Assembly: GCA_902578315.1 (NCBI GenBank)
Contig: CACHCL010000004.1
Span: 1 to 64,000, forward strand
DNA: 64,000 bases
Direction of reading: 5' to 3'
Origin: an uncultured Pelagibacteraceae bacterium
Lineage (GTDB): Bacteria > Pseudomonadota > Alphaproteobacteria > Pelagibacterales > Pelagibacteraceae
Positions 16,601-24,747 of the stretch are shown here, one piece after another; the stretch's first letter is position 1, and every line of letters begins with the position of its first letter. The notes under the pieces were generated by a model. That model worked only from the letters and a program-made list of their open reading frames with translations, ran no database searches and had not been told where the DNA came from. Position numbers and translations under genes: made by a program.

Positions 16601-16698
16601 TCGTTTTTATTTATTTGATCACCAGGTTTGACTAAAATTTCTATTACTTCTACGTCTTTAAAATCACCTATATCTGGAACTGAAATATTCTGAGCCAT
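13681..16698 (-). CDS. aceE: Pyruvate dehydrogenase E1 (homodimeric AceE type) with N-terminal lipoyl domain
   Basis: This enzyme decarboxylates pyruvate using thiamine diphosphate. From about residue 120 it matches the full gamma/betaproteobacterial AceE, starting at DIDPIETNEWIESL and with the TPP site GDGEMDEPES ... NLQRLDGPVRGN. Ahead of that lies something AceE does not normally have: a complete lipoyl domain (about residues 2-76, lipoyl Lys42 in SDKSSVEIPS), then a Lys/Glu/Pro-rich linker. The domain is very close to the lipoyl domain of the adjacent E2 (42 of 72 positions identical by eye). I prefer the start at 16698 (MAQNISVPDIG); an upstream ATG at 16725 would add nine residues outside the domain. 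Most alphaproteobacteria use PdhA/PdhB instead. No lpd is seen in the window. Confidence 0.93.
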   Translation of the reverse strand: MAQNISVPDIGDFKDVEVIEILVKPGDQINKNDPIVTIESDKSSVEIPSPSAGQIKDLKVKIGDKVSEGSLLATIENGQAASSPKQEIKQEVVKEEFIQEKPKSNGNLNPVKQVKKVFAEPASKDDIDPIETNEWIESLNSVIESDGAPRASYLLNKVIDQAYKSGLVLPDTRTTPYINTIPPEAEAKSPGDQNIEKKLRAIIRWNAAAMVVKANKKSSELGGHIGTFASAATLYDVGMNHFWRAKNNKFGGDLVYFQGHSAPGMYARAFLEGRLSAKQLDGFRQEVGKDGLSSYPHPWLMPDFWQFPTVSMGLGPIMAIYQARFLKYLINRGLVKDEGRKIWVFLGDGEMDEPESMGAIGLAAREKLDNLIFVINCNLQRLDGPVRGNGKIIQELEGSFRGTGWNVIKVIWGSYWDKLLMKDKSGLLVKRMNECVDGEYQAFKAKDGLYVREKFFGKYPELKEMVSTMTDKDIWRLNRGGHDPHKVYAAYHSAMQHTGSPTVILAKTIKGYGMGKSGESINTTHQQKKLDEEDLLYYRDRFGVPLTDKQVKNIEYYKPDENSEEIKYLKDQRIKLGGFIPERSSFAKQIKAPPKEIFDNFMKSTGDKEMSTTMALVRMLTALLRDKNISPRLVPIIPDEARTFGMEGFFQKIGIYAHEGQKYEPVDSEQLSSYREDKSGQVLEEGINESGAMSSWIAAGTAYTNHDLEMIPIYIFYSMFGFQRVGDLAWAAGDSQARGFLIGATAGRTTLAGEGLQHQDGHSHLLASNIPNCISYDPTFAYEMAVILRDGMKRMHEKKENIFYYITAMNENYSHPEKPKGSDEGILKGMYLFKENNNKNKTKVQLLGSGTILREIIAAAEILSKDYGVDSDVWSVTSFNELRKDGMETERWNLLNPNEKKKKSYVQKCLEKTDGPVIAASDYTRSFSDQIRPYTEKPFYSLGTDGYGRSDTRKNLRKFFEVDKEHIVAYTLSALAKEQLVETKKAESAIKKFKIDKDRDFPSNL

Positions 16699-16755
16699 AA
16701 CTCTATTATAAACTGGATGGAACATATAAAAAAGTTATTGAATAATAAACTAGAA

Positions 16756-16785
16756 AGAATAGCGCTTATAAGTTGAATAGTTCAA
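16756..16785 (-). promoter_or_regulatory. Candidate promoter and palindrome upstream of aceE
   Basis: On the minus strand TTGAAC (16780-16785) and TATTCT (16756-16761) are 18 bases apart, about 50 bases upstream of the chosen aceE start. The palindrome TTGAA-TAG-TTCAA (16773-16785) covers the -35 box and could be an operator. Next to it, at 16794-16812, the nonamer CATTTTTTG is directly repeated with a one-base gap. Confidence 0.35.
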
Positions 16786-16965
16786 TTTTTGACACATTTT
16801 TTGCCATTTTTTGTCACCTCTTGATGTTTCTATTAGATATGAAATGGCTAATTAATTTATTGTTTAAAAAGAAAGAAATAAGAAGCAATCAAGGTCAAAT
16901 TGTTCAGAAATTTCTATTAAAAAAATATCTATTAAGATAATTTCATAAGAGCTAAATTAGCTTTT

Positions 16966-18894
16966 ATGAATAAACCACTCTGGCAACCTTCAGAAAAATT
17001 AAAAGAAAACTCCTTATTAAGAGATTTTTGTAAGTTTATAAATTTTCAATCTTCATTTAATTTTAAAGAAATTTGGCAATGGTCTATTGATAACCCAAAT
17101 GAATTTTGGTCAAAGTTTTGGGATTATTCGAAAATTATTGGAGATAAGGGATCTGAAATAATTAAAAAAGATAATGTATTCAATAAAACCAAATTTTTTC
17201 CAGACTCAAAATTGAACTACACAGAAAATATCCTTAAAAAAAAATCTGATAAATTAGCTATTAATTTTTTATCTGAAAAAGGTTTTGAGGAAAATATTAC
17301 TTGGAATGAATTATATGAAAAAGTTTGTAAATTTTCATCTTATCTCAAAAAACTAAATCTTCAGAAAGGAGATAGAGTTGCAGCGTATGTGCCTAATAAA
17401 ATAGAGACGATCATTTGTTTTTTAGCTTGTGCAAAAAATGGAATTATATGGTCTTCTTGTTCACCTGATTTTGGAGCTCAGGGAGTTGTAGACAGGTTCA
17501 AGCAGATAGAACCAAAAGTTTTTATTACATGCGACTATTATTATTACAATGGAAAAAAAATAAATATTTTAGATAAAGTCGAAAAAATTCTTAAACAGAT
17601 ACCATCAATTAAAAAAGTAATTGCATTTAATTATAATAAACAAGAAAGAGAAAGTTTAAAGAATTTCGTTAATTTTGAAGAGACTTTAAAGAACGACCTA
17701 GATGACATTTTTGAAAGATTTGAATTCAATCATCCTATTTATATTCTTTTTTCAAGCGGTACCACAGGGAAACCAAAATGCATTACACACGGAGCAGGAA
17801 ACGTATTGATTGAACATAACAAAGAATTTATGCTTCATTGCGATATTAGAGAAAACGAAAAATTATTTTACTATACTACTACTGGCTGGATGATGTGGAA
17901 TTGGTTAGTTGGAGGATTAGCAACAGGCTCATCTATATTTTTATTCGACGGGGCACCTGTTTATCCAAAAATAGATGTTCTTTTAGAGTATTGTCAAAAC
18001 AAGAAAATTAATCTTTTCGGAGTAAGCGCTAAATACATCGATCATTTAAAGAATGAAAAATATGATAGTAAAAAACTAGATCTAAGCTCAATAAAAATAA
18101 TAACTTCAACAGGTTCTCCTTTAGCTGAGGAAAGTTTCAAGTATATATACGAAAAAATAAAAAAAGATGTTCATCTCGCATCTATTGCTGGTGGGACAGA
18201 TTTAGTTGGTTGTTTAGTTTTAGGAAACCTTTATTCAAATGTATACATGGGAGAAATCCAAGGCCAGAGCCTAGGTATTGATATTGATGTTTTTACGGAT
18301 AAAGGAAAAAGCGTAAAAGATGGAGAGAAAGGGGAGTTAGTAGTTAAAAAACCTTTTCCATCCATGCCAATAAAATTCTGGGATGATGGTGACGGACAAA
18401 AATATCATAAAGCTTATTTTACTCAATTTGAAAATATTTGGCATCATGGTGATTTCATCGAGCGAACTAAAAATAATGGATTTATAATGCGCGGAAGGTC
18501 TGATGCCACTCTTAATCCTGGGGGCGTAAGAATAGGGACAGCAGAAATTTATCAGCAAGTTGAGGACATTGATTTTATCACAGAAGGTCTAGTTATCGGT
18601 CAAGATTACAATGACGATGTAAGAGTAATCCTATTTGTAACAACAAAAAATAATAAGGAATTGAACGAAGAAAAAATTAAATCAATTAAATCTAGAATAA
18701 GAAAAAACTGTTCACCAAAACATGTTCCTTCAATAATCATTAAAGTTCCAGAAATTCCAAGAACCAAAAGTGGTAAGATCGTAGAGTTAGCTGTAAGACA
18801 GGTAGTTAATGGAGAAAAGATCAATAATAAAGAAGCAATTGCGAATCCTGAAGCTTTGAAGTTTTATGAAAATTTGCCACAACTCAATTCTTAG
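16966..18894 (+). CDS. aacS: Acetoacetyl-CoA synthetase
   Basis: An ANL-superfamily adenylate-forming enzyme, 642 residues, the normal length of acetoacetate-CoA ligase. It activates acetoacetate with ATP and CoA. The N-terminal acetyl-CoA-synthetase-like cap is present, the ATP loop is SSGTTGKPK (263-271), the TTTGWMMWNWLVGGL stretch is typical of AacS, and the catalytic lysine is Lys604 in RTKSGKIVELAVRQ. That lysine is the one controlled by acetylation in related synthetases. An acetyl-CoA acetyltransferase gene lies 2 kb away on the other strand, which fits a route acetoacetate to acetoacetyl-CoA to two acetyl-CoA. A 13-base palindrome (AGCTAAATTAGCT, 16950-16962) sits right before the start. 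Confidence 0.93.
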   Translation: MNKPLWQPSEKLKENSLLRDFCKFINFQSSFNFKEIWQWSIDNPNEFWSKFWDYSKIIGDKGSEIIKKDNVFNKTKFFPDSKLNYTENILKKKSDKLAINFLSEKGFEENITWNELYEKVCKFSSYLKKLNLQKGDRVAAYVPNKIETIICFLACAKNGIIWSSCSPDFGAQGVVDRFKQIEPKVFITCDYYYYNGKKINILDKVEKILKQIPSIKKVIAFNYNKQERESLKNFVNFEETLKNDLDDIFERFEFNHPIYILFSSGTTGKPKCITHGAGNVLIEHNKEFMLHCDIRENEKLFYYTTTGWMMWNWLVGGLATGSSIFLFDGAPVYPKIDVLLEYCQNKKINLFGVSAKYIDHLKNEKYDSKKLDLSSIKIITSTGSPLAEESFKYIYEKIKKDVHLASIAGGTDLVGCLVLGNLYSNVYMGEIQGQSLGIDIDVFTDKGKSVKDGEKGELVVKKPFPSMPIKFWDDGDGQKYHKAYFTQFENIWHHGDFIERTKNNGFIMRGRSDATLNPGGVRIGTAEIYQQVEDIDFITEGLVIGQDYNDDVRVILFVTTKNNKELNEEKIKSIKSRIRKNCSPKHVPSIIIKVPEIPRTKSGKIVELAVRQVVNGEKINNKEAIANPEALKFYENLPQLNS

Positions 18895-18905
18895 CAAAAT
18901 TTAAA

Positions 18906-19757
18906 ATGAAAAAACTGATTATATTTTATACCAGTATAATTTTTTTTATGATTACCGATGTTGTGTTGGCCGATGTTGTATCTAAAAATCCGAACTATTT
19001 AAAAAGGGGCAAGATCGATAAGGTTCATATAGCAAATTATTTAAAAAAAGAATTACGTAAACATAATTATACTATAATTAAAGACCCTACAGGCACATCA
19101 CCTTTTAAATTAATTGAAAACTTTAGCCCTAGAAAAGGAGATTGTGGAACAGCTGGTCATTTCTGGAAAGAAAATAAAGTCAAAATAGGAACTGGAACTA
19201 CTGATTGTAATAGCAATAGATTAAGACTTGAAGTTGCTTCAAGCGGAGATTTAAGAATAGGTAAGAAAGCAAAAGAAATATGGATAGGCTACTATTTTTA
19301 TGTGCCTAACACACCTGAAAATTTTAAAGACAAACTTTTACAACCTTACATAACCCAATTTTATGGCGTTAATCGCAAAGGCGGTCAAACCGTAGGCGGT
19401 TATGCGCCTCAATTTTCCGCATCTATTTACCACGGGAAACTTTCAATTGAAGGTAATCATGTAATAGATGAAAAAAATCTTAAAGATAAATGGCACAAAG
19501 TTGAGTTTAATATTAGATACTCAAAAGATTATGATGGTTTTATCAAAGTTTATATAAATGATGAATTAAAAGTTAATAGATCGGGATTTAAAACAGCTCA
19601 TCATGATTATGTTGACATTAAATATGGTACATATTCGCACCCCGAATATGGTGGTGCTAATTATCCTGAGGGATATCAATTCCCATCCCACACAATATAT
19701 TTTGCTGGATTTAGTATGAATAAAAATAGAAGCAAGTTATTAACGAGTAAAAAATAA
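18906..19757 (+). CDS. Secreted polysaccharide lyase-like (concanavalin A-fold) protein
   Basis: A 283-residue exported protein with a signal peptide at about 1-23 (ending VVLA). The mature part resembles the heparin lyase I-like polysaccharide lyase family (PF14099): a beta-sandwich with KEIWIGYYFYVP, later KWHKVEFNIRYSKDYDGFIKVYINDE and a DYVDIKYGTYSHPE stretch. It may bind or cleave an acidic polysaccharide, or only bind it; I cannot verify the catalytic residues. The gene begins 11 bases after aacS, so the two are likely co-transcribed, though no pathway link is obvious. Confidence 0.65.
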   Translation: MKKLIIFYTSIIFFMITDVVLADVVSKNPNYLKRGKIDKVHIANYLKKELRKHNYTIIKDPTGTSPFKLIENFSPRKGDCGTAGHFWKENKVKIGTGTTDCNSNRLRLEVASSGDLRIGKKAKEIWIGYYFYVPNTPENFKDKLLQPYITQFYGVNRKGGQTVGGYAPQFSASIYHGKLSIEGNHVIDEKNLKDKWHKVEFNIRYSKDYDGFIKVYINDELKVNRSGFKTAHHDYVDIKYGTYSHPEYGGANYPEGYQFPSHTIYFAGFSMNKNRSKLLTSKK

Positions 19758-19889
19758 TAAATATAAGGGTAATTTTAACAAGTTTTAGCAAATTTTTATT
19801 GAGTGAAGCTTACTGAAACCGTTTAAATTGTAGCGCGTCAGTTTTATAAATTAACTATAATTTTATTTAAGAATATTATGAACTTAAGT

Positions 19890-19929
19890 CTTGGCTTTAG
19901 TCCCTAAGTTATGTCCATCTAAAGCCAGG
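19890..19929. repeat. 11-bp inverted repeat in a convergent spacer
   Basis: CTTGGCTTTAG (19890-19900) pairs with CTAAAGCCAGG (19919-19929), with one G-T pair and an 18-base loop. AACTTA (19881-19886) could instead pair with TAAGTT (19905-19910) inside the loop, giving two exclusive folds. It lies in the 177-base gap between two convergent genes and has no T tract, so it is not a standard intrinsic terminator. No peptide of more than 8 codons is seen in this gap. Confidence 0.5.
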
Positions 19930-19934
19930 ACCTG

Positions 19935-20828
19935 CTAAAAGTATTCCGCGCAATTTTTGTGAAGCATTGAATGAAGTTCTATTAATTTATCAAAGCTTTT
20001 ATTATAACCTCCTCCAAGAACGCCACATAAAGGAATTTTTTTTGAGTAAAAGTTTTCAATGACAATCTGATCCCTTTTATTTATACCCTTGTCTGTAATT
20101 TTTAGTTTACCTAGTCTATCTTCATGATGAATATCAACCCCTGCAACATAGAAAACAAAATCATAAGTGTTATAGTTTAGCTCCTTCAGATTTTTATTTA
20201 AAACATTTAAGTATTCATTATCTTCCATATTGTCTTTAAGCTCTATATCAATATCGCTTTTAGATTTTTTTGCAGGATAATTTGAACCACAATGCATACT
20301 AAATGTTAATACTTCTTTATCGTTTTGAAATATTTCAGAATTTCCATTTCCTTGATGGACGTCTAAATCTAATATAAGAATTTTTCTTGCATATCCCTTG
20401 TTTTTCAAATAATTAGCTGCAACAGCAGTATCATTAAAAACGCAATATCCAGCTCCATAATCAAAAGTAGCATGATGACTACCACCAGCAGTATTACAAG
20501 CAAGCTTAGACTCTAAAGCAAGTTTACTAGCAAGGACTGTCCCTCCAGTAGCAACAAAAGATCTTCTAACAACACTATCATTTATCGGAAAACCAATTTT
20601 CTTTTGAGCTTTAATATCTAGAGTCTTATTTTTAATATCATTAATATATTTTAATGAATGAGAAGTTTTCATTGTTTCAACCGAACATTCTTTAGGAATA
20701 TAAAACTTCTGAACTACTTTTGCTTCTAAGAGATGATTTGCTAAAGCACCAAATTTCTTTATAGGAAATTTATTATCATCATTTATTTTTGCGACGTAAT
20801 CAGGATGATTTACTACTGGAAGTTCCAT
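19935..20828 (-). CDS. Histone deacetylase-family (AcuC/HDAC-like) deacetylase
   Basis: A zinc amidohydrolase of the arginase/HDAC fold, 297 residues. The active-site motifs are present: GGSHHATFDYGAGYCVFNDTA (tandem His and the Tyr/Asn loop), LDLDVHQGNGN (zinc Asp and His) and a downstream AGVDIHHEDRLG (second zinc Asp). Bacterial relatives act on acetylated lysines in metabolic enzymes, on acetylpolyamines, or on other acetyl-amides; the substrate here is unknown. The gene is 14 bases downstream of the thiolase gene and thus probably in its operon, near an acetyl-type CoA synthetase. Confidence 0.87.
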   Translation of the reverse strand: MELPVVNHPDYVAKINDDNKFPIKKFGALANHLLEAKVVQKFYIPKECSVETMKTSHSLKYINDIKNKTLDIKAQKKIGFPINDSVVRRSFVATGGTVLASKLALESKLACNTAGGSHHATFDYGAGYCVFNDTAVAANYLKNKGYARKILILDLDVHQGNGNSEIFQNDKEVLTFSMHCGSNYPAKKSKSDIDIELKDNMEDNEYLNVLNKNLKELNYNTYDFVFYVAGVDIHHEDRLGKLKITDKGINKRDQIVIENFYSKKIPLCGVLGGGYNKSFDKLIELHSMLHKNCAEYF

Positions 20829-20842
20829 CAGAAGATAATATT

Positions 20843-22015
20843 TTATCTTTCAACACACATTGCAATACCCATTCCACCGCCAATACAAAGAGTTGCTAAA
20901 CCTTTTTTAACATCTCTTTTGATCATTTCATGAATGAGCGTTACTAGTATTCTAGTCCCTGACGCTCCAATAGGATGGCCCAAAGCTATGGCGCCGCCAT
21001 TAACGTTTACTTTTTCCTCCGGAATAGAAAGAGTTTTTAAAACCGCAATACTTTGAGCTGCAAAAGCCTCATTAATTTCAAAAAGATCTACATCTTTTAC
21101 CGACCATCCAGCCAATTCTAAAGCTTTTTTTGATGAGGGAATCGGACCTGTACCCATTAAAGATGGATCTACTCCACAGCTCGCCCAAGATTTTATTGAA
21201 ACTAGTTTTTTTATACCCCTTTTTTCAGCCTCATCACTATTCATTAAAGTGACTGCAGCTGCACCATCATTTATTCCAGAAGCATTTCCAGCAGTGACTG
21301 TTCCGTTTTTTTTAAATACCGGTTTTAATCTTGACAGCCCTTCTAAATTTATACTCTCTCTAGGATGCTCATCTTTTTTAAAATCTATCTCTGATTTTTT
21401 TGATTTGATCTTAAAATTTATTATTTCTTCATTAAACTTATTCTCTTTTTGCGCTTTAAGAGCTTTTTCTTGAGAACTAAGCGCAAATTTATCTTGTTGT
21501 TCTCTAGTAACTTGAAATTTTTCTGCAACATTTTCAGCTGTAATTCCCATGTGATAACCATGAAATGCATCCCATAAGCCGTCTTTTATCATTGAGTCAA
21601 CTAGTTCAGTATCTCCTAGTTTTTTACCATCTCTTAAGTGTATGACATGAGGGGCTAAAGACATGCTTTCTTGCCCACCTGCAATTACGATTTTTGAGTC
21701 ACCAGATTTTATACTCTGAAAACCAGAAGCTATTGATCTTATACCGGAGCCGCAAACTTGATTAACTATGTAAGCGGGCTTTTCTTTTGGTATGCCAGAC
21801 TTAAATGCTGCTTGTCTAGCTGGATTTTGTCCTGCGCCTCCTGTTAAAACTTGTCCCATAATAACCTCGTCTATATCATTTTTATTGATTTTAACTTTTT
21901 CAACTGAACTAGATATTATTGCAGAACCCATTTCATCGGCTGGGACATTTCTTAAAGTTTTATTTAAAGATCCAACTGCTGTTCTTAAAGCTGATGTTAT
22001 AAATATATTTTTCAT
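20843..22015 (-). CDS. atoB: Acetyl-CoA C-acetyltransferase (thiolase II)
   Basis: A 390-residue biosynthetic-type thiolase that interconverts two acetyl-CoA and acetoacetyl-CoA plus CoA. The acyl-binding Cys88 lies in NQVCGSGIRS; His347 in GHPIGASG and Cys377 in LCIGGGMG complete the active site. With AacS encoded nearby it would allow acetoacetate to enter central metabolism; a PHB-synthesis role is less likely because no PHB synthase or reductase is seen. It is the first gene of a two-gene minus-strand unit with the deacetylase. The O-antigen ligase gene ends four bases upstream of its start. Confidence 0.94.
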   Translation of the reverse strand: MKNIFITSALRTAVGSLNKTLRNVPADEMGSAIISSSVEKVKINKNDIDEVIMGQVLTGGAGQNPARQAAFKSGIPKEKPAYIVNQVCGSGIRSIASGFQSIKSGDSKIVIAGGQESMSLAPHVIHLRDGKKLGDTELVDSMIKDGLWDAFHGYHMGITAENVAEKFQVTREQQDKFALSSQEKALKAQKENKFNEEIINFKIKSKKSEIDFKKDEHPRESINLEGLSRLKPVFKKNGTVTAGNASGINDGAAAVTLMNSDEAEKRGIKKLVSIKSWASCGVDPSLMGTGPIPSSKKALELAGWSVKDVDLFEINEAFAAQSIAVLKTLSIPEEKVNVNGGAIALGHPIGASGTRILVTLIHEMIKRDVKKGLATLCIGGGMGIAMCVER

Positions 22016-22019
22016 GAAC

Positions 22020-23336
22020 TTAACCTTTTTTTTTCAATATATTATCTTTACTCAAAAGTCCAACTAGTATTCCCATAATTAGGAACAAATAAGTGCTATT
22101 TCCAGTGGTGAAAAAACTTCCAGTGCTTTTAATTGGAAAAATTTCTACAATGAATAAAAAAATAAATGGTATAATTAAATTATTATCCTTAATTGAAGTA
22201 TTGGTAAAATATTTTTTATAAAATGTTTTGTAGAGAAGAATTAAAAATATTATTGAAATTAAACCAAAACCCACTATTCCAGTTTCTGTTAAAATCTCCA
22301 AGTAATAATTGTGAGGGTGCATATTGCAAATGAACTTAGCATTTTTTTCTATTTTAGGTCTATGATGACAATAAAATCTAAAATTTTTAATACCACCGCC
22401 AATATATTTATTCATTAACCAAGTTTCATAAAACGATGAAAATTCTCTTAGATAAGATGTATTATTATAATTATTATAATCTCCACTCAAAATTAAAGTG
22501 CTCATCGTTGTGAGTTGTTTATTAAGATTCTTAAAATTTGTTCTTACCTCAACATTAAAATTAAATAGAATTGAGAATATGACACAGAAAATAATAATAA
22601 AGGGTATAAAAAACTTCCTTGTTTGTTTTTGTAAAAGTAAAATTAAAAATATTGAAAAGATAAAAAGAATCATAGGCATTCTATTTCCAGATAAAATTAT
22701 ACCAAGTAAAAAGATAACAAAAAGTATTGGTATTAAAAACTTTGAAATTTTGTTTGAATATTTTGAAAAGAAAATTGGAAATACAAAAAATGCAAATAAA
22801 GAAAATCTTTGAATAAAGCTACCAGCTATAAGCTCATCTCCAAATGGACCACTCAATTTTCTTCCGATACCTATAGTTTCAAGTCCAAAAATATCTTTAC
22901 CATTGTAAAATTGATAAAAAATATCGAGAGATACAAATACAGAAGATAATGCGCAACTTATAAAGAATAACTTAAGGCTAATAAGACCATTGCTAACCAA
23001 AAAACGTATAATTAAATATAAAATAAGGTATTTTAAAAATAATAAAGATTTTGTAGGTGAAATAATATAGCTATTGACATTTTCTAAATCAAAAAAATAA
23101 TAATTATAAAAACCAGTAAAAATAATTAAAAGAAAATATATAATAATTAATTTATCTAAAAGCAAATAATTGAATTGAAAAATTTTTTTTCCATAAAAAA
23201 ATAAGCTTACAAGTAAAATAAATATTATATTTATATTTATAATCATATTTCCAGCTATGAAGCTTATAGGCATTAAAGATAACAATATGCTTAGGAAGTT
23301 TATTTTTGAATTACTATGATTTGAAAAAAAATGCAT
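22020..23336 (-). CDS. O-antigen ligase/polymerase family membrane protein
   Basis: A 438-residue integral membrane protein with about 11-12 helices. The periplasmic loop near residues 325-380 and the motif HPHNYYLEILTETGIVGF match the Wzy_C/O-antigen ligase (WaaL-like) family, in which a conserved His helps move an undecaprenyl-linked glycan onto an acceptor. Whether it ligates to lipid A-core or polymerises repeat units cannot be settled from sequence. It heads a surface-polysaccharide segment that continues past the tRNA-Arg gene; uppP, which recycles the lipid carrier, is 4 kb away. Confidence 0.85.
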   Translation of the reverse strand: MHFFSNHSNSKINFLSILLSLMPISFIAGNMIININIIFILLVSLFFYGKKIFQFNYLLLDKLIIIYFLLIIFTGFYNYYFFDLENVNSYIISPTKSLLFLKYLILYLIIRFLVSNGLISLKLFFISCALSSVFVSLDIFYQFYNGKDIFGLETIGIGRKLSGPFGDELIAGSFIQRFSLFAFFVFPIFFSKYSNKISKFLIPILFVIFLLGIILSGNRMPMILFIFSIFLILLLQKQTRKFFIPFIIIFCVIFSILFNFNVEVRTNFKNLNKQLTTMSTLILSGDYNNYNNTSYLREFSSFYETWLMNKYIGGGIKNFRFYCHHRPKIEKNAKFICNMHPHNYYLEILTETGIVGFGLISIIFLILLYKTFYKKYFTNTSIKDNNLIIPFIFLFIVEIFPIKSTGSFFTTGNSTYLFLIMGILVGLLSKDNILKKKG

Positions 23337-23413
23337 AATTAAACTTTATATGATAATCATTTATAACATGAATATATTTAAAAAAATAAAATTAAATTTA
23401 TTTGAAAACTAAT

Positions 23414-23490
23414 GCGCCTGTAGCTCAACTGGATAGAGCGCTTGGCTACGGACCAGGAGGTTCTGGGTTCAAATCCTAGCAGGCGCACCA
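23414..23490 (+). tRNA. tRNA-Arg (anticodon ACG)
   Basis: A complete cloverleaf of 77 bases with encoded CCA: acceptor GCGCCTG with CAGGCGC, D-arm GCTC/GAGC, anticodon stem CTTGG/CCAGG with loop CTACGGA (anticodon ACG, reading CGN with inosine), and T-loop TTCAAAT. It lies inside the polysaccharide gene region, three bases before the next coding region. Confidence 0.97.
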
Positions 23491-23493
23491 CTT

Positions 23494-24747
23494 ATGAATA
23501 AAATTTTTAAATTTGAAATGATCTATTACTTGTTGGGTATTTCTGTAATAGCAAGAATTTTAGTATTTTATACTTTAGGAGACACTAAGTTGGTTGATGA
23601 ATGGGGAATTATTATTAATAATTTTAAAGTTTCTGGTGTTTTTGGTTTCAATGTGGTTGTAAACGAATTTATTGCACTACCAAAGTATGCAGAGCCTGGA
23701 GAGGAAGTTTTGCCAACGATTTTTATGCCTCCGCTTTATTTTTATTTTATTTATTTGATCGAATTTTTATCTGGGAGTTATTTAAATTTTGTTAGCGTAA
23801 TTATATATACTCAAATCGTATTTAGCTTAATATCAACATGGTTAATTTTCAAAATTATGCTAATGCTCAAACAAGAAATAAAATTTGCTCTTATATTAAC
23901 TACAATTTTTGCCTTATTCCCAGTTTACGTTTTTTCTTCCTCGCAAATTTCCTCAATATCTATTCAAATCTTTTTATTAATTTCTTATTTTTTTTCTTTA
24001 TTAAAGTTTGAAAATAATAGTAAATTCTTATATTTACTTCTTTTTTCTATATCAGCTGGTCTACTGATGTTAATCCGAGGAGAATTTTTTCTATTTTATT
24101 TTTTAACTTTGATCTACTTCTTTGTTTTCAAAGAGAAGAAATTTAAATCATTAGTCATATCAATTATATTTTCAATTTTAGTTTTATCTCCCTACTTAAA
24201 AAGAAATTACGATAATTTTAATACATTAACACTCACGAAATCATTCGGTTATAATTTGCTTAAGGGCAACAATCCATCTTTTAAAGTAGAGGGCGATTCT
24301 GCATATATAGAAAACAATTTTGATAGAAAAACCTTAAATATAAAAACTAATAATAATTACGAAATAAATCTGGATAATTTTTACAGAGATAAAGCTATAT
24401 ATCTAATATTAAATGATCCATTTAATTATCTTATTTTATACGTAAAAAAAATATTTTCTTTTATGTTTATTGATTTTAATTCATCCTATCCCAACTATTA
24501 CAATTTTTTGCACATATTTCCCAAAATATTCGTTTCTATATTAAGTTTGATTGGAGCGATAATTGCACTGAAACAAAAAGGTTTTTTTCAATTTCTATCT
24601 ATTTACTATTTGAGTAATATTTTCTTATTTTCTATTTTTTTTATTTTACCTAGGTACAGTTTGATATTACTCCCAGTCCAATTACTTTTAACAATTGAAG
24701 TTTTTAAATATTTAAAGAGGAAAATTGTTCAATTAACTCCTCAATAA
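23494..24747 (+). CDS. Membrane glycosyltransferase-like protein (GT39/ArnT-like)
   Basis: A 417-residue protein with about ten transmembrane helices. It resembles the RgtA/ArnT/PMT-type lipid-phosphate-sugar transferases: after the first helix comes an Asp/Glu-containing periplasmic loop (GDTKLVDEWG), then a PPLYFYFIYLIEFL helix. The soluble loop near 235-300 may be the catalytic outer loop. The donor and acceptor are unknown. It starts three bases after tRNA-Arg and may be co-transcribed with it. Its last 44 bases overlap, tail to tail, the end of the next gene on the other strand. Confidence 0.7.
   Translation: MNKIFKFEMIYYLLGISVIARILVFYTLGDTKLVDEWGIIINNFKVSGVFGFNVVVNEFIALPKYAEPGEEVLPTIFMPPLYFYFIYLIEFLSGSYLNFVSVIIYTQIVFSLISTWLIFKIMLMLKQEIKFALILTTIFALFPVYVFSSSQISSISIQIFLLISYFFSLLKFENNSKFLYLLLFSISAGLLMLIRGEFFLFYFLTLIYFFVFKEKKFKSLVISIIFSILVLSPYLKRNYDNFNTLTLTKSFGYNLLKGNNPSFKVEGDSAYIENNFDRKTLNIKTNNNYEINLDNFYRDKAIYLILNDPFNYLILYVKKIFSFMFIDFNSSYPNYYNFLHIFPKIFVSILSLIGAIIALKQKGFFQFLSIYYLSNIFLFSIFFILPRYSLILLPVQLLLTIEVFKYLKRKIVQLTPQ

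Noticed and set aside
13681..16725. AceE start at the upstream ATG (16725)
   Set aside because: The extra residues are outside the lipoyl domain, and the ATG at 16698 begins exactly at the usual start of such domains (MAQNISVPDIG).
16839..16940. A 33-codon frame (MKWLINLLFKKK...) between aceE and aacS
   Set aside because: There is no ribosome site, and AT-rich DNA yields such frames by chance. The spacer probably holds the promoters of both divergent genes.
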